Source of the DNA: QYOJ01 sp964449285
Lineage (GTDB): Bacteria > Bacteroidota > Bacteroidia > Bacteroidales > FEN-979
NCBI GenBank assembly: GCA_964449285.1
Contig: CAYUZX010000008.1
Span: forward strand, 1 to 64,000
Reading direction: 5' to 3'
DNA: 64,000 bases
The translations under genes were made by a program, and so were the position numbers. The notes beneath the pieces were generated by a model. The model was not told where the DNA came from and ran no database searches. It saw only the letters and a list, made by a program, of their open reading frames with translations. Of the stretch, positions 62,620-64,000 are shown in pieces. Position 1 is the stretch's first letter; the number at the start of each line of letters is the position of its first letter.

Positions 62620-64000
62620 GGACGGTAGACTTTTTTCATGAAGAGGTCGTAATATTGATTCAATGTGCCTTCGGATGCTTCAGCCAGTTCGTTCATGCCC
62701 ACCTCTCTGGCTGCTTCGGCAAGTTTGTTGACTGTAAATAATGCCTCCTGGATGCTCATATCGAGTGCAGGGAGATCGGCATCAGGGAAGCTGAAATAAT
62801 AGGCTAACTCCTCTGTCTTATATCGGCTGATCCGTTCCAGTATCTCCATTCCGGACGCAGTATCTCCCATTGCATAGTACCCTTTTGCCAGTGGCATTAC
62901 AAAATAGTCGTAAGGCACTTTTGAATCGGGCATCTTCTCAAGGGAGAGATCCATCACCACGTTGGCCGAATCCAGTTTCCCCTCGTCAATTAGAGCCAAT
63001 GCCAGGCGGCTCATCAGGTTCCGGAGATTCATGATCATCCGGGAATTATTATCGTCGATGTTTACCCCGGGTTTTTCCATATTCCCCCATTCAAACTTGT
63101 TCACCACATGATCGTACATCAGCTCTGTATTCACCTCCCCGGCCTGGCCATCGGCCGAGGGAATCGCTTTGGCAGGAAGCAACCGGTAAGTAAGTCCCTC
63201 CATGAAAAACCAGGGATCGAGGCCCAGGTAGGTAGTCGGACCGGTCGTCATCACGAAATAGACCGGCCGTTTCCAGTTGTTGGTTGCCAAAAGGTCGAGG
63301 ATCATCAGGTTGTTCTTCTCGATAGCAGTCCGGTTGATGGTCCAGCGGATGGTATCCATCCTGTTTGCCAGCAATGCCGGGATCAGCCTGTTGCTAACCA
63401 TCGTTGCAGAATCGTAGGTAACCATGAACTTCTTGGTGGGGAAATAGTCAATCTTCCCTACCTGTGTGTTCATCTTCAGCCTCTCTTCATTGCGCTTGAT
63501 CACATCGAAGATATCTTTCACGTTGATATACATCCCCTTCAGACTTGGATCGTCCATAAGGTAGGTCACATCGCGATTTCCGGTCCGGTACTTATCCCTT
63601 GTCAGTGAAAATGGCACGGGGTCTGAATCATAGGCTTTACGTTTCATCTGGTCGATGTACCATTCCATGTTCAGCAAACTCAGGTTCACTACGCGCACAT
63701 CAGTACGGATTCCTTCCACTTCCTGCGCATACCAGAGAGGGAACGTGTCATTATCGCCATTGGCAAACAGGATCGCATTGGGTTCGCACGAGTTGAGGTA
63801 GTTGATAGCTATCGCCAGGGCTGAAGTACGCCCCGAACGGTCATGATCATTCCAGCCCTGCTGAGCCATGATACCAGGAACGAGTGCAAGGGAGAGAAGC
63901 GTAACCACGATGGCAGTAATTTTTGGACTCAATCGCTTTGAAAGCCACTCGAAAAGGGCGAGCACTCCCAGCCCGATCCAGATTGCAAAGGCATAGAAGG
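62616..64000 (-). CDS. DUF2723-type membrane protein, C-terminal part (5' end outside window)
   Basis: The reading frame is open to the window edge (a GTG at 63965 lies inside a TM helix, FYAFAIWIGLG...), so this is the 3' portion of a longer gene. Seen: two TM helices near the edge, then a soluble part with NAILFANGDNDTFPLWYAQEVEGIRTD split here as ILFANGDNDTFPLW and QEVEGIRTDVRVVNLSLL, typical of the large DUF2723 proteins of Bacteroidota. The C-terminal region is TPR-like (LALALIDEGKLDSANVVMD, GYYAMGDTASGMEIL). Proteins of this group have many TM helices in the N-terminal half and resemble protein O-mannosyltransferases, so a role in glycosylation is possible but not shown. Confidence 0.75.
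   Translation of the reverse strand, partial: FYAFAIWIGLGVLALFEWLSKRLSPKITAIVVTLLSLALVPGIMAQQGWNDHDRSGRTSALAIAINYLNSCEPNAILFANGDNDTFPLWYAQEVEGIRTDVRVVNLSLLNMEWYIDQMKRKAYDSDPVPFSLTRDKYRTGNRDVTYLMDDPSLKGMYINVKDIFDVIKRNEERLKMNTQVGKIDYFPTKKFMVTYDSATMVSNRLIPALLANRMDTIRWTINRTAIEKNNLMILDLLATNNWKRPVYFVMTTGPTTYLGLDPWFFMEGLTYRLLPAKAIPSADGQAGEVNTELMYDHVVNKFEWGNMEKPGVNIDDNNSRMIMNLRNLMSRLALALIDEGKLDSANVVMDLSLEKMPDSKVPYDYFVMPLAKGYYAMGDTASGMEILERISRYKTEELAYYFSFPDADLPALDMSIQEALFTVNKLAEAAREVGMNELAEASEGTLNQYYDLFMKKVYRP

Noticed and set aside
1..64000. tRNA, rRNA, riboswitch, prophage or transposase genes
   Set aside because: All gaps between genes are below about 220 bases and none showed a cloverleaf, a known riboswitch core or mobile-element genes on reading. 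A covariance-model scan would be needed to exclude small RNAs.

Overview
The window comes from a chromosome of a Bacteroidota bacterium, most likely Bacteroidales or a related anaerobic or environmental lineage. The signs are two proteins with C-terminal type IX secretion (T9SS) sorting domains, many SPII lipoproteins, Bacteroidota-style LptD and OstA proteins, an RND pump fused to its outer-membrane factor, a Tgt without zinc cysteines, and start regions with the Bacteroidota -7 box (TAnnTTTG) instead of Shine-Dalgarno sequences. One run of 100 N (16617-16716) shows it is a scaffold, probably a metagenome-assembled or draft genome. I saw no rRNA, tRNA, CRISPR array, prophage or insertion sequence, and no gap between genes exceeds 300 bases.

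Layout. 1-8703: a giant secreted SBBP/PKD-like repeat protein. 8705-14208: a heavy-metal RND efflux operon. 14359-17543: a metallopeptidase-like/propeller/barrel protein broken only by the scaffold gap. 17684-21252: gatE-gatD, the archaeal-type Glu-tRNA(Gln) amidotransferase, which is the most unexpected content. 21387-28789: an envelope cluster (OstA-like, MlaD-like, amidase, LptD, RidA). 28833-32660: an ECF sigma factor, a membrane anti-sigma-like protein and an exported TPR-CHAT (caspase-like) protein as one overlapping operon. 32814-39722: prolyl oligopeptidase, three related lipoproteins, urocanate hydratase. 39842-49797: a methyltransferase, then the alpha-2-macroglobulin/PBP1C/MutS-like operon. 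49911-56803: M1 peptidase, GT2 plus sigma factor, tgt plus LptF/G permease, ispE. 56962-64000: lipocalin, di-haem peroxidase, ung, a 41-residue lipoprotein, birA, radC, polysaccharide deacetylase and a truncated DUF2723-type membrane protein.

Functional themes are envelope biogenesis (LptD, OstA, LptF/G, amidase, PBP1C/A2M, deacetylase), T9SS export, metal efflux, tRNA-dependent glutamine formation, and sigma-factor signalling.

The second notable layer is non-coding. Clusters of degenerate 7-mers and 8-mers (units like TGCCAAC, GATGCCG, GGCATCA, GGACGAA, TTGTCCGC) and three families of palindromes sit at gene ends throughout. Several run into coding sequence, where they are translated as terminal tails or internal inserts, or supply start and stop codons.
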